Below, one piece after another: positions 29,419 through 40,921 of a DNA stretch of 64,000 bases. Source of the DNA: Azoarcus taiwanensis (lineage in GTDB: Bacteria > Pseudomonadota > Gammaproteobacteria > Burkholderiales > Rhodocyclaceae). The stretch is from the NCBI RefSeq assembly GCF_012910885.1, contig NZ_WTVM01000001.1, forward strand, positions 1-64,000, given 5' to 3'. The notes under the pieces are model-generated. The model saw nothing but the letters and a program-made list of their open reading frames with translations, did not search any database and was not told the origin of the DNA. A program made the translations under genes and the position numbers. Within the stretch, counting starts at the first letter, position 1. Each line of letters begins with the position of its first letter.

Positions 29419-29877
29419 ATGGACCTGCTGTTGTGGCGCCACGCAGAAGCGGTGGATGGCACACCGGACCATGCGCGCGAACTGACCCCGCGAGGCATCA
29501 AGCAAGCACAACGCATAGCAGACTGGCTGAAACGCAACAGACCGCAGCGGCTCAAGGTGATGGTCAGCCCGACGGTGCGCACCAGGCAGACGGCCGAAGC
29601 ATTCACCGACGACTTCGAGATCGTCTCCGCGCTTGGGCCCGAGCGGACAGTGGCCGACATACTCGCCGCCACCGGCTGGCCGGATGCTTCCGGCGCCTGT
29701 CTCATCGTGGGGCACCAACCCACCCTAGGACGGATCGCGGCACTGCTGCTATCCGGAACCGAGGCCGACTGGACCGTCAAGAAAGGCGGGCTGTGGTGGT
29801 TCACCAACCGGGTCCGCAACGGTGAAACCCAGACCGTCTTGCGCACCGTCATCGCCAACGACTTGCTGGACAAGTAG
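29419..29877 (+). CDS. sixA: Phosphohistidine phosphatase SixA
   Basis: Small histidine phosphatase that dephosphorylates phosphohistidine on HPt or PTS proteins. The 152-residue protein has the RHG-type motif at R7-H8 in LLLWRHAEA and the second histidine in VGHQPTLG. The start at 29419 has a strong AAGGAGGAGG site upstream (29407-29416). This site is fully complementary over 10 bases to the C/U-rich segment of the putative sRNA near 5.5 kb. It follows the CYTH-CHAD gene. Confidence 0.92.
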   Translation: MDLLLWRHAEAVDGTPDHARELTPRGIKQAQRIADWLKRNRPQRLKVMVSPTVRTRQTAEAFTDDFEIVSALGPERTVADILAATGWPDASGACLIVGHQPTLGRIAALLLSGTEADWTVKKGGLWWFTNRVRNGETQTVLRTVIANDLLDK

Positions 29878-29901
29878 GATCAGCACGCAACCAGTGCAGA
29901 A

Positions 29902-29930
29902 CCCGGCCCGGGCAAAGAAACCGGGCCGGG
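29902..29930 (+). terminator. Hairpin after sixA, possible terminator
   Basis: A perfect 10-bp GC stem (CCCGGCCCGG with CCGGGCCGGG) and a 9-base loop lie 24 bases after the sixA stop. No T tract follows, so it may be Rho-dependent or only an mRNA-stabilising end. Confidence 0.45.
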
Positions 29931-30067
29931 CATTCCTACTCGGATCCGTTCGGTCACCAACCACACAGAGCGCTGGGGCTTTTTCCCCCCGGCCAACAGG
30001 CGTATCCTTCGGCCAACGCTCATCCACCGGAGCTCCGGTGGCATGACCAAAACGACCGAAGCGAGAA

Positions 30068-30994
30068 ATGAACACGACCCCTGAAAACGGAACGATCCGT
30101 GACGATGACGGCGTCAGACGCGTCTTCTACGACGGTTACTGGATCAAGGCATACGAGGCCCCGCAGAACAGCCTCGTCGAAAAGCGACGCCTCATCGAGG
30201 CCCTCACCCGCCGGCTGTTCAACCATGTCGAGCATGGCATCAACATCCCCGGCAAGCGTCTCAAGGAGGCCCGTGCGGCTTTCGAGGAGGAAACCGATCC
30301 GGAGCGCAAACGGGTCAAAGGCGCCATGCTGGCAGGCGCCCTCTTCAACCGCGCCACCGACATCTTCACCAAACTGGTCGACCTCCAGCAGGAGGGCGTC
30401 GATGTGACCCAGGACAGCGCGCTGATGCGAGAATGCGGCCAGTGCCTGCAGGAGGCGCTGAACCTCGGCAAACTGGTTCGCCATATCAGCGGCGACGAGG
30501 GCATCGACGAGTTGTGGGGTGAACCCTTTCGTGCCTTTTCGATCCCGATCGAGGCCTTCTACGAGAGTCGGTACATCAAGATCGCCCAGGCCCTGCGCAA
30601 CATCGATCGGCTGACCGAGACGATGTGCGCAGCGTTCGGTCCCAACCCGCTATTCGAGGGCGCGGCTGTGGAGATCAGCCGACTCGGCACCGCGGCCAAA
30701 CGCAAATGCGAGACCCTGCGCACTGACGCCGACATCTTCAACATCTGGACAGATTTCGCGGTAGCGCACGAGCACCTCGAGGCTTTCATGCCCAAGCTCG
30801 CCGGGGCTGCCACACCCGACCTCCTCCAGCTCGCTGCCGACGGCCAGCAGTTGCTGCGCCAGGGTGGAGAGCTGATCAGCTACGTGACGCGAGCACGCGT
30901 CACAATGCCGAAAAGCACCCGCGAATACATCGAGCGCTGCGAGCGCTACGCGCAACTCGTCACCGCGCGTTTCAGCAGCCACGCGACCAACTGA
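30068..30994 (+). CDS. Conserved hypothetical protein, unrecognised
   Basis: The 308-residue protein appears soluble, acidic to neutral and almost wholly alpha-helical, with no signal peptide, membrane segment or recognised motif. Cysteines occur at MRECGQCLQ, KRKCETL and IERCERY. Codon use matches neighbouring genes and the ATG has a purine-rich GAAGCGAGA upstream, so it is a real gene. It is preceded by the sixA hairpin and convergent with mnmA. I do not recognise the family; no function is proposed. Confidence 0.75.
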   Translation: MNTTPENGTIRDDDGVRRVFYDGYWIKAYEAPQNSLVEKRRLIEALTRRLFNHVEHGINIPGKRLKEARAAFEEETDPERKRVKGAMLAGALFNRATDIFTKLVDLQQEGVDVTQDSALMRECGQCLQEALNLGKLVRHISGDEGIDELWGEPFRAFSIPIEAFYESRYIKIAQALRNIDRLTETMCAAFGPNPLFEGAAVEISRLGTAAKRKCETLRTDADIFNIWTDFAVAHEHLEAFMPKLAGAATPDLLQLAADGQQLLRQGGELISYVTRARVTMPKSTREYIERCERYAQLVTARFSSHATN

Positions 30995-31035
30995 GTGCTT
31001 GCAGTCAGGCAACGGAGCAATCAGTTGGCGCGGTC

Positions 31036-31062
31036 GCTTCGTTCACACGCGGTGAGCGAAGC
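31036..31062. terminator. Hairpin between convergent genes
   Basis: A 10-bp stem (GCTTCGTTCA with TGAGCGAAGC, one G-U) lies between two convergent stop codons. It could serve both strands, but neither side has a T tract. Confidence 0.4.
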
Positions 31063-31070
31063 GCACCACG

Positions 31071-32195
31071 TCACTCGATAATGCCGCCGCCAAGGCACAC
31101 CGTCGACTCGTAGACGACGACGCTTTGTCCCGGCGTTAGCGCCCATTGCGGCTGCGCGAACGCGATCTCGGCCCGGCCGCCTTCGATGCGGTCTATCTCG
31201 CACGGCATGTCGGTGCTGCGATAGCGGGGCTTGGCGGTATAAACCCAGTGAGTATGGGGATCGCGCCCGGCGATCCAGTTGAGCTGCGCTGCGCTCAGTC
31301 TGTCACGCAGAAGCGCGGGATGCTCATGCCCCTGAACCACATAAAGCACATTGCGTTCGACGTCCTTACCGGCCACGTACCAGGCATCATGCTCACCTGC
31401 GGCGTCCTGATGTCCCTTGATGCCGCCAATATGCAAGCCCTTGCGCTGACCGATGGTGTGATACATCAACCCCTGATGCTCGCCCAACAGCACATCGTCG
31501 TCGAGGGCGCGAATCTCACCCGGGCGTGCCGGGAGGTAGCGCATCAGGAACTCGCGGAAAGGGCGCTCGCCAATAAAGCAGATGCCGGTCGAGTCCTTTT
31601 TTTCGGCGACATGCATCCCGGCCTCGGCCGCCATGCGACGCACCTCGCGCTTGTACAGGTCACCGAGCGGAAACAGGGTTTTGGACAGCTGGGCCTGATT
31701 CAGACGGTAGAGGAAGTAGCTCTGATCCTTGGTGCCGTCCTCGGCCTTGAGCAACTGGAACTCACTGCGGCCGTCGTTGTGCCACTCGCGCACCCGGGCA
31801 TAGTGTCCGGTGGCGATACGTTCGGCACCGAGTTGCATCGCGTGATCGAGAAAGCAGCGGAACTTGATCTCGGAGTTGCAGAGGATGTCGGGGTTCGGCG
31901 TCCGCCCCGCCTCGTACTCGGCGAGAAACTCGGCAAACACCCGATCCTTGTACTCGGCCGAAAAATTCACCACCTCGAGGTCGATACCGAGCACGTCGCA
32001 AACCGAAGCGACATCCACGAGATCCTGCCGAGTCGAGCAGTACTCGGAGTCGTCGTCGTCCTCCCAGTTCTTCATGAACAGGCCGGTGACCTGATAGCCC
32101 TGCTGCTTGAGCAACATCGCCGCAACCGACGAGTCTACACCGCCGGACATGCCCACCACGACCTTCGCGCCGTTGGGGTCCGTTTTACTGGACAT
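31071..32195 (-). CDS. mnmA: tRNA-specific 2-thiouridylase MnmA
   Basis: Thiolates U34 of Glu, Gln and Lys tRNAs, using ATP to activate the base and persulfide sulfur as donor. The 374-residue protein has the PP-loop SGGVDSS (17-23) and two catalytic cysteines, in ILCNSEIKF (about 108) and [11 protein letters not shown] (about 208). The upstream small gene overlaps its start by 11 bases, suggesting coupled translation. The nudJ-mnmA neighbourhood is also found in E. coli. Confidence 0.96.
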   Translation of the reverse strand: MSSKTDPNGAKVVVGMSGGVDSSVAAMLLKQQGYQVTGLFMKNWEDDDDSEYCSTRQDLVDVASVCDVLGIDLEVVNFSAEYKDRVFAEFLAEYEAGRTPNPDILCNSEIKFRCFLDHAMQLGAERIATGHYARVREWHNDGRSEFQLLKAEDGTKDQSYFLYRLNQAQLSKTLFPLGDLYKREVRRMAAEAGMHVAEKKDSTGICFIGERPFREFLMRYLPARPGEIRALDDDVLLGEHQGLMYHTIGQRKGLHIGGIKGHQDAAGEHDAWYVAGKDVERNVLYVVQGHEHPALLRDRLSAAQLNWIAGRDPHTHWVYTAKPRYRSTDMPCEIDRIEGGRAEIAFAQPQWALTPGQSVVVYESTVCLGGGIIE

Positions 32196-32904
32196 TCGGT
32201 CCTTCTCCCTTCAACCAGTCCGCCAGCGGCAGGATCACCGCCGGCTCACCATGATCGACAAACCAGCTGTCGACCGCAAATCGCGCACCGGGGGCAACCG
32301 CCAGGCCGTTACCCCCTTCCACTTCGAGGTCGTCGAGCACGTCCGGGCAATCGCACAGCATCAGCAGATAACCGACATAATCCATTTCCCGCTCATCGAC
32401 CGAACCCACGGCCGGTGCATCAGACTCTTCGATCACTGCCGAAAAGTGCTGGAGAATGAGGCGGGCCCGCCGCGCCGGCTCGACCACACGGTGAAATCGC
32501 ATCCACCCCCTTGCTTCGAGCAATTCGAGTAACCGGGTGGTCGAGGTCGAGTGATCGATGCAGTCCATGCGTCCTTCAACCCCCGCATCTCGAAGATTTC
32601 CCGCTCGATCGGCAAAGATCGGGGTCTGCTCACCGGCGACCCGGTAGAGCCGTGCCAGTGCCTGAGCGATCGCCTCGCGCTCCGATTCGGCATCCGCAGC
32701 CTGCGCCAACAACTCGCGCACATCTACCAGATCCACCCCGCGAAACCATACCGGAACCTCGGCATTGCAGCCGTAATTGAAGCACAAATCGATGGACGCA
32801 TCCGATGCCGCCTGGGCGACGACAGAAAACAGCATGAACCCTGCGAGCACCGCTCGTAACACCCAAGCACGGACGCGGCAAGGCGAAACCATCACGCGCA
32901 TCAT
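32185..32904 (-). CDS. Exported hypothetical protein
   Basis: The 239-residue protein has an N-terminal signal segment (about residues 10-34, ending AQAA), so it is predicted periplasmic. Four or more cysteines occur in the mature part ([26 protein letters not shown]), which could form disulfides. It begins at an ATGA overlap with nudJ and overlaps mnmA by 11 bases, so all three are probably cotranscribed. In-frame residues further upstream lie antisense-shifted within nudJ and are excluded. I do not recognise the family. Confidence 0.75.
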   Translation of the reverse strand: MMRVMVSPCRVRAWVLRAVLAGFMLFSVVAQAASDASIDLCFNYGCNAEVPVWFRGVDLVDVRELLAQAADAESEREAIAQALARLYRVAGEQTPIFADRAGNLRDAGVEGRMDCIDHSTSTTRLLELLEARGWMRFHRVVEPARRARLILQHFSAVIEESDAPAVGSVDEREMDYVGYLLMLCDCPDVLDDLEVEGGNGLAVAPGARFAVDSWFVDHGEPAVILPLADWLKGEGPNVQ

Positions 32905-33353
32905 GCCGCGTAATGTCTGATCAGCGACAAATCGTGTCGTTTCCCGGCACACCAGTCTTCGACACACTGCATCACGAGCGGGCTGCGATGGCGGTCGGCA
33001 CAATCGCGCAACTCGTCCCGACTCAACCACAGGGCGCGGACAATGCCCTCGTCCAGCACGTGATCGGTGTCCAGCGACGCCACCACACCACCGAATGCAA
33101 AGCGGAGATACGTGATGTCGCCCTGCGGACGCGGCCACTGATAGATTCCCACGAGACTGTCGGGCACGAAACGATGACCGGTCTCCTCCAGCGCCTCCCT
33201 CACGGCTGCTTCGAGCAACGACTCTCCTGGCTCGAGATGGCCCGCGGGTTGATTGAAACGTAGCCCCTCGTCTGTCTGCTCCTCGACCATCAAGAACTGC
33301 CCATCCCGCTCGGCAATTGCCGCCACGGTCACGTTGGGCTTCCACTGTCGCAT
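32901..33353 (-). CDS. nudJ: NUDIX hydrolase NudJ-like
   Basis: Small phosphohydrolase of 150 residues. The N-terminus (KPNVTVAAIAERDGQFLMVEE) and the Nudix box GHLEPGESLLEAAVREALEE match E. coli NudJ, which removes phosphate from hydroxymethylpyrimidine diphosphate and nucleoside di/triphosphates. The ATG at 33353 (or the adjacent 33356) has GGAG upstream; a longer frame reaching 33557 lacks conservation. The gene is near mnmA as in E. coli. Confidence 0.87.
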   Translation of the reverse strand: MRQWKPNVTVAAIAERDGQFLMVEEQTDEGLRFNQPAGHLEPGESLLEAAVREALEETGHRFVPDSLVGIYQWPRPQGDITYLRFAFGGVVASLDTDHVLDEGIVRALWLSRDELRDCADRHRSPLVMQCVEDWCAGKRHDLSLIRHYAA

Positions 33354-33539
33354 CATCCGACTCCACGCACGCCGGCCGGAACCCGCCCAGCAGTCAAAGG
33401 CCAAAATTGTATCGCGTGCGCCCCCTTGGGGCTTGCCCTGATTCGCAATGGCGGCCGGTACGCGCGAACGAAAACTGGCCTTGTTCAGATGCAACCGCTC
33501 GTAAACCCTTAGCGCAACTCGCATATCACTGGAGACTGT

Positions 33540-33568
33540 TTGATGGGAGCGCCGCAAAAACGTAGAAT
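33540..33568 (+). promoter_or_regulatory. sigma70 promoter for nqr operon
   Basis: TTGATG (33540-33545), a 17-base spacer and TAGAAT (33563-33568) lie about 130 bases upstream of nqrA. The 345-base gap 33354-33698 otherwise holds a short GC hairpin (GCGACCG/CGGTCGC near 33615-33640) in the predicted leader and no ORF I can support. Confidence 0.6.
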
Positions 33569-33614
33569 AGCGCGGATTTTTTCACGCCGACGCAGAGCGG
33601 CAGCAACAGTCTGA

Positions 33615-35059
<1,445 letters not shown>

Positions 35060-35060
<1 letters not shown>

Positions 35061-36274
35061 TGTCACGCATGCGACGTTTCCTCGACAGCATCGAACCGCA
35101 GTTTCACAAGGGCGGCCGGTTCGAGAAGTACTACGCTGTCTACGAGATGGTGGATACGTTCATGTATTCACCCAACAATTCCACACGCACTGCCCCGCAC
35201 GTGCGTGACACCATCGACCTCAAGCGCATGATGAGCTACGTGGTCGTGGCGCTGATTCCCTGCATCATCTGGGCGTGGTTCAACTCGGGCTACCAGGCCA
35301 ACCTGGCGCTGGCCGAGCTCGGCGTCGCCCGAGACGACTGGCGCGGCGGCCTGCTGTCGATGTTCGGTATCGGCTTCAACCCGTCCAACCCATTCGCCAA
35401 CCTGGTGCACGGTTTCCTGCTTTTCCTGCCAATCTACCTGACGACCCTGATCGTCGGCGGTCTGTGGGAAGTGTTGTTCGCCACGGTGCGCAACCACGAG
35501 GTCAACGAAGGCTTCCTCGTCACCTCGATGCTGTTCACGCTGACGCTGCCGCCGGAGATGCCTCTTTGGATGGTGGCCGTCGGCATCAGTTTCGGTGTCG
35601 TGATCGGCAAGGAGGTATTTGGCGGCACTGGCAAGAACTTCCTCAACCCGGCACTGACCGGGCGGGCGTTCCTGTACTTCGCCTATCCTGCCGAGATCTC
35701 GGGTGATCAGGTCTGGGTCGCGGTCGACGGCTGGTCTCACGCCACTCCGCTCGGACTCGGCGAAACCGGCGGCATGGCGGCGATCGCCGAGAGCGGCCTG
35801 ACCTGGTGGCAGGCTTTCGTCGGCCTGATGCCGGGCTCACTGGGCGAGACTTCGACGCTGGCGATCCTCATCGGTATGGCGTTCCTGCTCTACACCCGCA
35901 TCGCCTCGTGGCGGATCATGCTTGGCGTGGTCATCGGCGTGATCGCCACCTCGCTGCTGTTCAACCTGCTCGCAAGCGACGCGCGACCGATGATGGCGAT
36001 GCCGTTCTACTGGCACTTCGTCGTGGGCGGCCTGACCTTCGGCCTCGTCTTCATGGCGACCGACCCGGTCTCTGCCTCGATGACCAACACCGGCCGCCTG
36101 GTGTTCGGCATCCTGATCGGCTTCATGACCGTCCTGATACGCGCGATCAACCCCGCCTTCCCCGAGGGCATCATGCTGGCGATCCTGTTCGCCAACCTGT
36201 TCGCGCCTCTCATCGACTACGTCGTCATCCAATCGAACATCCGACGGAGGGAGCGCCGCCATGTCAGCGCCTGA
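35060..36274 (+). CDS. nqrB: Na+-translocating NADH:quinone reductase subunit B
   Basis: Integral membrane subunit carrying riboflavin and a covalently attached FMN; forms part of the sodium path. The 404-residue protein has about ten hydrophobic segments. The covalent FMN threonine motif is SHATPLG, T229, equivalent to the Vibrio T236 site. It starts within the nqrA stop codon. Confidence 0.96.
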
Positions 36275-37088
36275 TCAGAAATCAGCCGGCGGCCCGCTGG
36301 GAGCCATCCTGGCGCTGCCGAACGACAATCCCAAGAAGACCATCTTCATGGCACTCGCGGTCTGCCTGTCCTGCTCGATCGTGGTCGCCTCGGCCGCAGT
36401 CGGCCTGCGCCCGCTGCAGGTCGCCAACCAGGAAGCCGATCGCATTCGCAACATCGTCGAGGTTGCTGGCGTACAACGCCCCGGCCAGACTTTCCAGGAG
36501 GCGTTTCAGGCTATCGAGCCGGTGCTCATCCGGCTGACAGATGGCCAGGCCACCGACGCGCACGACGTCAACACCTTCAGCATCGAACGGGCCAGCAAGG
36601 ACCCGCAGCTGTCCAGGGCGCTGATCCGCGCAGAGGATCCCGCCAATATCAAGCGCCTGCCGTCCTACATGCCGGTGTACAAGGTGCGCGGCGGTGACGG
36701 CGACATCGAAACCCTGATTCTGCCGGTGCATGGCGCAGGTCTGTGGTCGACGCTCTACGGTTTCCTCGCACTGGAGGGCGACATGCGCACCATCCAGGGT
36801 CTCAAGTTCTACCAGCACGCCGAGACCCCCGGTCTTGGTGGAGAGGTGGACAACCCGAACTGGCGCGCACTATGGAACGGCAAGGTCGCATTCGACGACG
36901 CCGGCCGCCCTGTGATCGAAGTGATCAAGGGCACGGTCGAGGCCACCACCCCGAACGCCGAGCACCGGATCGACGGCCTCGCCGGTGCGACGCTGACTGC
37001 GCGCGGCGTCGAGAACCTGATCAACTTCTGGCTGGGAGACAGCGGCTACGGCCCGCTGCTGGCCCGCCTGCGTGCAGAGAGGGGCTAA
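36261..37088 (+). CDS. nqrC: Na+-translocating NADH:quinone reductase subunit C
   Basis: Membrane-anchored periplasmic subunit with a covalent FMN. The 275-residue protein has one N-terminal transmembrane helix (about 30-50) and an FMN-binding domain whose attachment motif DGLAGATLT places the flavin threonine at about residue 244. It overlaps nqrB by 14 bases. FMN attachment needs ApbE, which is not encoded in this operon. Confidence 0.95.
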   Translation: MSAPDQKSAGGPLGAILALPNDNPKKTIFMALAVCLSCSIVVASAAVGLRPLQVANQEADRIRNIVEVAGVQRPGQTFQEAFQAIEPVLIRLTDGQATDAHDVNTFSIERASKDPQLSRALIRAEDPANIKRLPSYMPVYKVRGGDGDIETLILPVHGAGLWSTLYGFLALEGDMRTIQGLKFYQHAETPGLGGEVDNPNWRALWNGKVAFDDAGRPVIEVIKGTVEATTPNAEHRIDGLAGATLTARGVENLINFWLGDSGYGPLLARLRAERG

Positions 37089-37091
37089 GCC

Positions 37092-37754
37092 ATGGCTGAA
37101 ACAACAAAGGACCTGATCAATAAGCCGATCGCCGACAACAATCCGATCATCCTGCAGGTGCTCGGAATCTGTTCGGCGCTGGCGGTCACCACCAAGATGT
37201 CCACCGCACTGACGATGAGCCTCGCGCTAATCGCAGTGCTGTGTGCCTCCAACGTGATCATCAGCCTGATCCGCAATCACATCCCGTCGAGCGTGCGGAT
37301 CATCATCCAGATCACCATCATTGCCTCGCTGGTGATCGTGGTCGATCAGCTGCTCAAGGCCTTCGCCTACGGTCTGTCCAGGGAACTGTCGGTGTTCGTC
37401 GGCTTGATCATCACCAACTGCATCGTGCTCGGTCGTGCAGAAGCTTTCGCACTGAAGAATCCGCCGCTTCCGGCCTTCTGGGACGGTCTCGGCAACGCGC
37501 TGGGCTACAGCGCCATTCTCATGGCAGTTGGCTTCATCCGCGAACTGTTGGGTTCAGGCTCGCTGTTCGGCGTTCAGATTCTGACGCTGGCCAAGGACGG
37601 CGGCTGGTATGTGCCCAACGGCATGCTGCTGCTGCCGCCGAGCGCGTTCTTCATCATCGGCCTGATCATCTGGGGCGTACGCACCTGGAAGCCGGCTCAA
37701 GTGGAGAAACCCGACTTCAAGATCCAGACTGCACAACAGTCCGAGGTGTCGTAA
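37092..37754 (+). CDS. nqrD: Na+-translocating NADH:quinone reductase subunit D
   Basis: Integral membrane subunit of 220 residues with about six helices. It shares with NqrE a cysteine pair that holds an iron centre inside the membrane: C27 in LGICSAL and a second in [13 protein letters not shown] near residue 111. It starts 3 bases after nqrC and is immediately followed by nqrE. Confidence 0.96.
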   Translation: MAETTKDLINKPIADNNPIILQVLGICSALAVTTKMSTALTMSLALIAVLCASNVIISLIRNHIPSSVRIIIQITIIASLVIVVDQLLKAFAYGLSRELSVFVGLIITNCIVLGRAEAFALKNPPLPAFWDGLGNALGYSAILMAVGFIRELLGSGSLFGVQILTLAKDGGWYVPNGMLLLPPSAFFIIGLIIWGVRTWKPAQVEKPDFKIQTAQQSEVS

Positions 37755-38363
37755 ATGGCAAACTACTTCAACCTGTTCATCAGCGCGGTCTTCGTCGAGA
37801 ACCTCGCGCTCGCGTTCTTCCTCGGGATGTGCACCTTCCTGGCCATCTCCAAGCAGGTCAGTGCGGCCTTTGGCCTCGGCGTCGCGGTGGTCTTCATTCA
37901 GGCCCTCACGGTACCGGTGAACCACCTGATCTACTACTACCTGCTCCGCGACGGCGCACTGGCCTGGGCCGGTATGCCGGAGGTCAACCTGAGCTTCCTC
38001 GGCCTGATCTGCTACATCGGCGTCATTGCTGCACTGGTGCAGATCCTCGAGATGTTTCTCGACAAGTACGTGCCGGCGCTCTACAACGCGCTGGGGGTGT
38101 ACATGCCGCTGATCACGGTGAACTGCGCGATCCTCGGCGGCACGCTGTTCATGGTCGAGCGTGACTACAACCTGGGCGAGAGCATCACCTACGGCATCGG
38201 CACCGGCGTCGGCTGGGCGCTCGCGATCACCGCGCTGGCGGGCATTCGCGAGAAGCTCAAGTACTCCGACATCCCTGCCGGCCTCCAGGGTCTGGGCATC
38301 ACGTTCATCGCAACGGGTCTGATGTCGCTCGGCTTCATGGCCTTCTCCGGCATCCAGCTCTGA
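37755..38363 (+). CDS. nqrE: Na+-translocating NADH:quinone reductase subunit E
   Basis: Integral membrane partner of NqrD, 202 residues and about six helices. The paired iron-site cysteines are C26 in [10 protein letters not shown] and the cysteine in [13 protein letters not shown]. The start codon directly follows the nqrD stop. Confidence 0.96.
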   Translation: MANYFNLFISAVFVENLALAFFLGMCTFLAISKQVSAAFGLGVAVVFIQALTVPVNHLIYYYLLRDGALAWAGMPEVNLSFLGLICYIGVIAALVQILEMFLDKYVPALYNALGVYMPLITVNCAILGGTLFMVERDYNLGESITYGIGTGVGWALAITALAGIREKLKYSDIPAGLQGLGITFIATGLMSLGFMAFSGIQL

Positions 38364-38382
38364 CGCGACGAGGAATCTCCAA

Positions 38383-39603
38383 ATGGCAGAAATCATTCTA
38401 GGTGTCATCTTTTTCGCCGCCATCGTGCTGGCGCTGGTATTCATCATTCTCAGCGCGCGCTCGAAGCTGGTCGCCCAGGGCAACGTCAAGATCAACATCA
38501 ACAACGAGAAGACCATCGAAGTGCCCACCGGCGGCAAGCTGCTCGGCGCACTGGCCGACGCCGGCATCTTCGTCGGCTCGGCCTGCGGCGGCGGCGGCAC
38601 CTGCGCACAGTGCAAGGTCAAGGTCTTCGAAGGCGGCGGCGCGATCCTGCCGACCGAGACCGGTCACATCAACAAGCGTCAGGCCCGCGAGGGCGAGCGC
38701 CTGTCGTGTCAGGTCGCGGTCAAGCAGGACATGAAGATCGAGGTTCCCGAGGAAGTCTTCGGCGTCAAGAAGTGGGAGTGCACCGTGCGCTCCAACGACA
38801 ACGTCGCGACCTTCATCAAGGAGCTCGTCCTCGAGCTGCCGGCCGGTGAGCATGTCGACTTCCGCGCTGGTGGCTACATCCAGATCGAAGCGCCCCCTCA
38901 CACCGTGAACTTCAAGGACTTCGACATCCACGAACGCTTCCACGAAGACTGGGACCGCTTCAACGTCTGGCAGTACGTCTCCAAGGTCGACGAGGACGTG
39001 GTGCGCGCCTACTCGATGGCGAACTACCCCGAAGAAGAGGGCATCATCATGCTCAACGTTCGGATCGCCACGCCGCCGCCGCGCGCCGAGGGTGTCCCGC
39101 CGGGCAAGATGTCGTCCTTCATCTTCAATCTCAAGGCAGGCGACAAGGTCACGATCTCCGGGCCGTTCGGCGAGTTCTTCGCTCGCGACACCGACGCCGA
39201 GATGGTCTTCATTGGCGGCGGCGCCGGCATGGCGCCGATGCGCTCGCACATCTTCGACCAGCTCCGCCGGATCAAGACCAAGCGCAAGGTCTCCTTCTGG
39301 TACGGCGCCCGTTCCAAGCGCGAAATGTTCTACGTCGAGGATTTCGATATGCTCGCGCGCGAGAACGAAAACTTCGAATGGCATGTCGCACTATCAGACC
39401 CGCTGCCCGAAGATAACTGGGAAGGCTATACCGGCTTCATCCACAACGTGCTCTACGAGCACTACCTCAAGAACCACCCGGCGCCGGAGGATTGCGAGTT
39501 CTACATGTGCGGACCACCGATGATGAACGCGGCCGTGATCCAGATGCTGCTCGACCTGGGCGTCGAACGCGAAAACATCATGCTGGACGACTTCGGCGGA
39601 TGA
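38383..39603 (+). CDS. nqrF: Na+-translocating NADH:quinone reductase subunit F
   Basis: Entry point for electrons: oxidises NADH with FAD and passes them to a 2Fe-2S cluster. The 406-residue protein has an N-terminal membrane helix (about 3-24), a plant-type ferredoxin domain with C68, C74, C77 ([10 protein letters not shown]) and a fourth cysteine in RLSCQV near 109, then FAD- and NAD-binding domains ([22 protein letters not shown]) and the C-terminal [10 protein letters not shown] motif. A GC hairpin (39612-39635) follows before nqrM. Confidence 0.97.
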   Translation: MAEIILGVIFFAAIVLALVFIILSARSKLVAQGNVKININNEKTIEVPTGGKLLGALADAGIFVGSACGGGGTCAQCKVKVFEGGGAILPTETGHINKRQAREGERLSCQVAVKQDMKIEVPEEVFGVKKWECTVRSNDNVATFIKELVLELPAGEHVDFRAGGYIQIEAPPHTVNFKDFDIHERFHEDWDRFNVWQYVSKVDEDVVRAYSMANYPEEEGIIMLNVRIATPPPRAEGVPPGKMSSFIFNLKAGDKVTISGPFGEFFARDTDAEMVFIGGGAGMAPMRSHIFDQLRRIKTKRKVSFWYGARSKREMFYVEDFDMLARENENFEWHVALSDPLPEDNWEGYTGFIHNVLYEHYLKNHPAPEDCEFYMCGPPMMNAAVIQMLLDLGVERENIMLDDFGG

Positions 39604-39655
39604 CGCCTCGCGCCGGGGTGCCGAGGCGCCCCGGCCAAACACTGCAGGAGGCTTT

Positions 39656-39853
39656 ATGTCGATGTTTCTGGTTACTTTCTTTGTCATGGCTCTGGCCATC
39701 GTCGGCATGGCGATTGGCGTTATCGCGGGTCGCAAACCGATTGCAGGCAGTTGCGGTGGCATGAACAAGATGGGTATCGAGTGTCAGGCCGGGTGCGACA
39801 AGCCTTGCCCCAAGCGACTCGCCCGTCTGCAGGCACAAGAACAGAACAACTGA
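39656..39853 (+). CDS. nqrM: Nqr maturation protein NqrM (DUF539)
   Basis: Small membrane protein required to mature Na+-NQR, thought to deliver iron to the NqrD/NqrE cysteine site. The 65-residue protein has one N-terminal helix (about 4-24) and four conserved cysteines (C33, C43, C47, C51). GGAGG precedes the start. In most operons apbE lies between nqrF and nqrM; here it is missing. Confidence 0.93.
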   Translation: MSMFLVTFFVMALAIVGMAIGVIAGRKPIAGSCGGMNKMGIECQAGCDKPCPKRLARLQAQEQNN

Positions 39854-39865
39854 AAAGGAGAGACC

Positions 39866-40261
39866 ATGCTCCGATCACTGCTCGTCAAGGACTACATGTC
39901 CGGAGATCCGCTCAGCTTTCATCCCGAGATGGACGTGCTGGACGCCATTCACAACCTGCTCAAGCACGAGATGACCGGCGCCCCGGTCGTCGACCACCTG
40001 GGAAAAGTCGTGGGCTTCCTGTCCGAGAAGGACTGCATCAAGGTGGCGTTGAACTCTTCCTACCACGAACAGCGCGGTGGTCAGGTCCGTGAATTCATGA
40101 CCAAGGACGTGCTGACCCTCGAGGGCGACGCCACCCTGACAGATGCAGCTGAACTGTTCCTGGCCAAACCCTTTCGCAGCTATCCGGTCGTGAGCGAAAG
40201 CAAACTGATCGGCCAGCTCAACCGAAGCCATATTCTCAAGGCGCTCGAGAAGCTCTGGTGA
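39866..40261 (+). CDS. CBS-domain protein
   Basis: The 131-residue protein consists of a tandem CBS pair (Bateman module, about 5-60 and 78-130), which in other proteins binds adenosine nucleotides. GGAGAG precedes the start, 12 bases after nqrM and before the operon terminator, so it is cotranscribed with nqr. A role in sensing energy charge for the Nqr complex is a guess from position only. Confidence 0.85.
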   Translation: MLRSLLVKDYMSGDPLSFHPEMDVLDAIHNLLKHEMTGAPVVDHLGKVVGFLSEKDCIKVALNSSYHEQRGGQVREFMTKDVLTLEGDATLTDAAELFLAKPFRSYPVVSESKLIGQLNRSHILKALEKLW

Positions 40262-40285
40262 TTCTGTTCAAACGAGAAATCGCGA

Positions 40286-40311
40286 AAGCAGCCTTCGGGC
40301 TGCTTTTTTTT
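40286..40311 (+). terminator. Rho-independent terminator of the nqr operon
   Basis: The stem AAGCAGCC/GGCTGCTT with a TTCG tetraloop is followed by a run of T. It lies 24 bases after the CBS gene stop. Confidence 0.93.
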
Positions 40312-40332
40312 GCCCTCTGATGCTCAGAGGGC
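40312..40332. terminator. Second hairpin between convergent operons
   Basis: A perfect 9-bp stem GCCCTCTGA/TCAGAGGGC with a TGC loop begins one base after the T run of the nqr terminator and 29 bases before the hybE stop. It has no T tract of its own; it may help end the opposing hydrogenase transcript. Confidence 0.5.
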
Positions 40333-40360
40333 GGCCGGACGCCCTTGCACCTGGTTCAGA

Positions 40361-40921
40361 TCAGACCCGCCTGCCGAGCAGGAACGTTCGCCGTGTCAGG
40401 CCTTGCGGCTCGCTGTCCGACCGATCCGCTTGTGGCATGAGTACCGGCGCTGCCTGCAAGCAGGCGTCAATCGCCTCGGCCGCGATCGCTCTCGCACAGG
40501 CCTGAGACTCGATACCTTGCGCAGGCGCGATCAGCGGACAATACAGGAACGGCCCCAAGCCGTTCTCGCCTACATCGGCGATGAACGCCATCTCACCTAC
40601 CGGCAGTTCGCAGCGAACTCGCTCGCCCTGTCCTGCGTCACGCCATAGCGCGCCCCCGCCGAACACCAGCGTAAGAAGAATGCTCCAGGGCGTGATCACC
40701 ACCGCCAGCCAGTCTCCTGCCAACCGCCGGCATTGCGCAACCTCGACCTCAAGCGCCGGATTCAGAAACGGCAAGCCCGCCATGCGTGTCGTGGCGATCG
40801 CAGCGTAGTGAGCCGCGAGCACCGGTGAGGGGTCATCAACACGAATCGTCGCCGGTAGCGCCGCAGGCGCACGCAGCGCAGGCACTCGGACGTTGCGCAG
40901 AAAGCCCTGAGTCTCGCTCAT
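40361..40921 (-). CDS. hybE: [NiFe]-hydrogenase assembly chaperone HybE/HupJ
   Basis: Cytosolic chaperone family (HybE, HupJ, HoxT) that helps keep the Tat-exported small subunit from leaving before the large subunit is mature. The 186-residue protein has the family segments RMAGLPFLNPALEVEV, AVVITPWSILLTL and LPVGEMAFIAD. There is no fused rubredoxin. It is the last gene of the structural operon and overlaps hupF by ATGA. Confidence 0.85.
   Translation of the reverse strand: MSETQGFLRNVRVPALRAPAALPATIRVDDPSPVLAAHYAAIATTRMAGLPFLNPALEVEVAQCRRLAGDWLAVVITPWSILLTLVFGGGALWRDAGQGERVRCELPVGEMAFIADVGENGLGPFLYCPLIAPAQGIESQACARAIAAEAIDACLQAAPVLMPQADRSDSEPQGLTRRTFLLGRRV

Noticed and set aside
33354-33557. 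Upstream extension of nudJ
   Set aside because: The extra 68 residues are not conserved in NudJ proteins, and an ATG with GGAG sits at the expected N-terminus.
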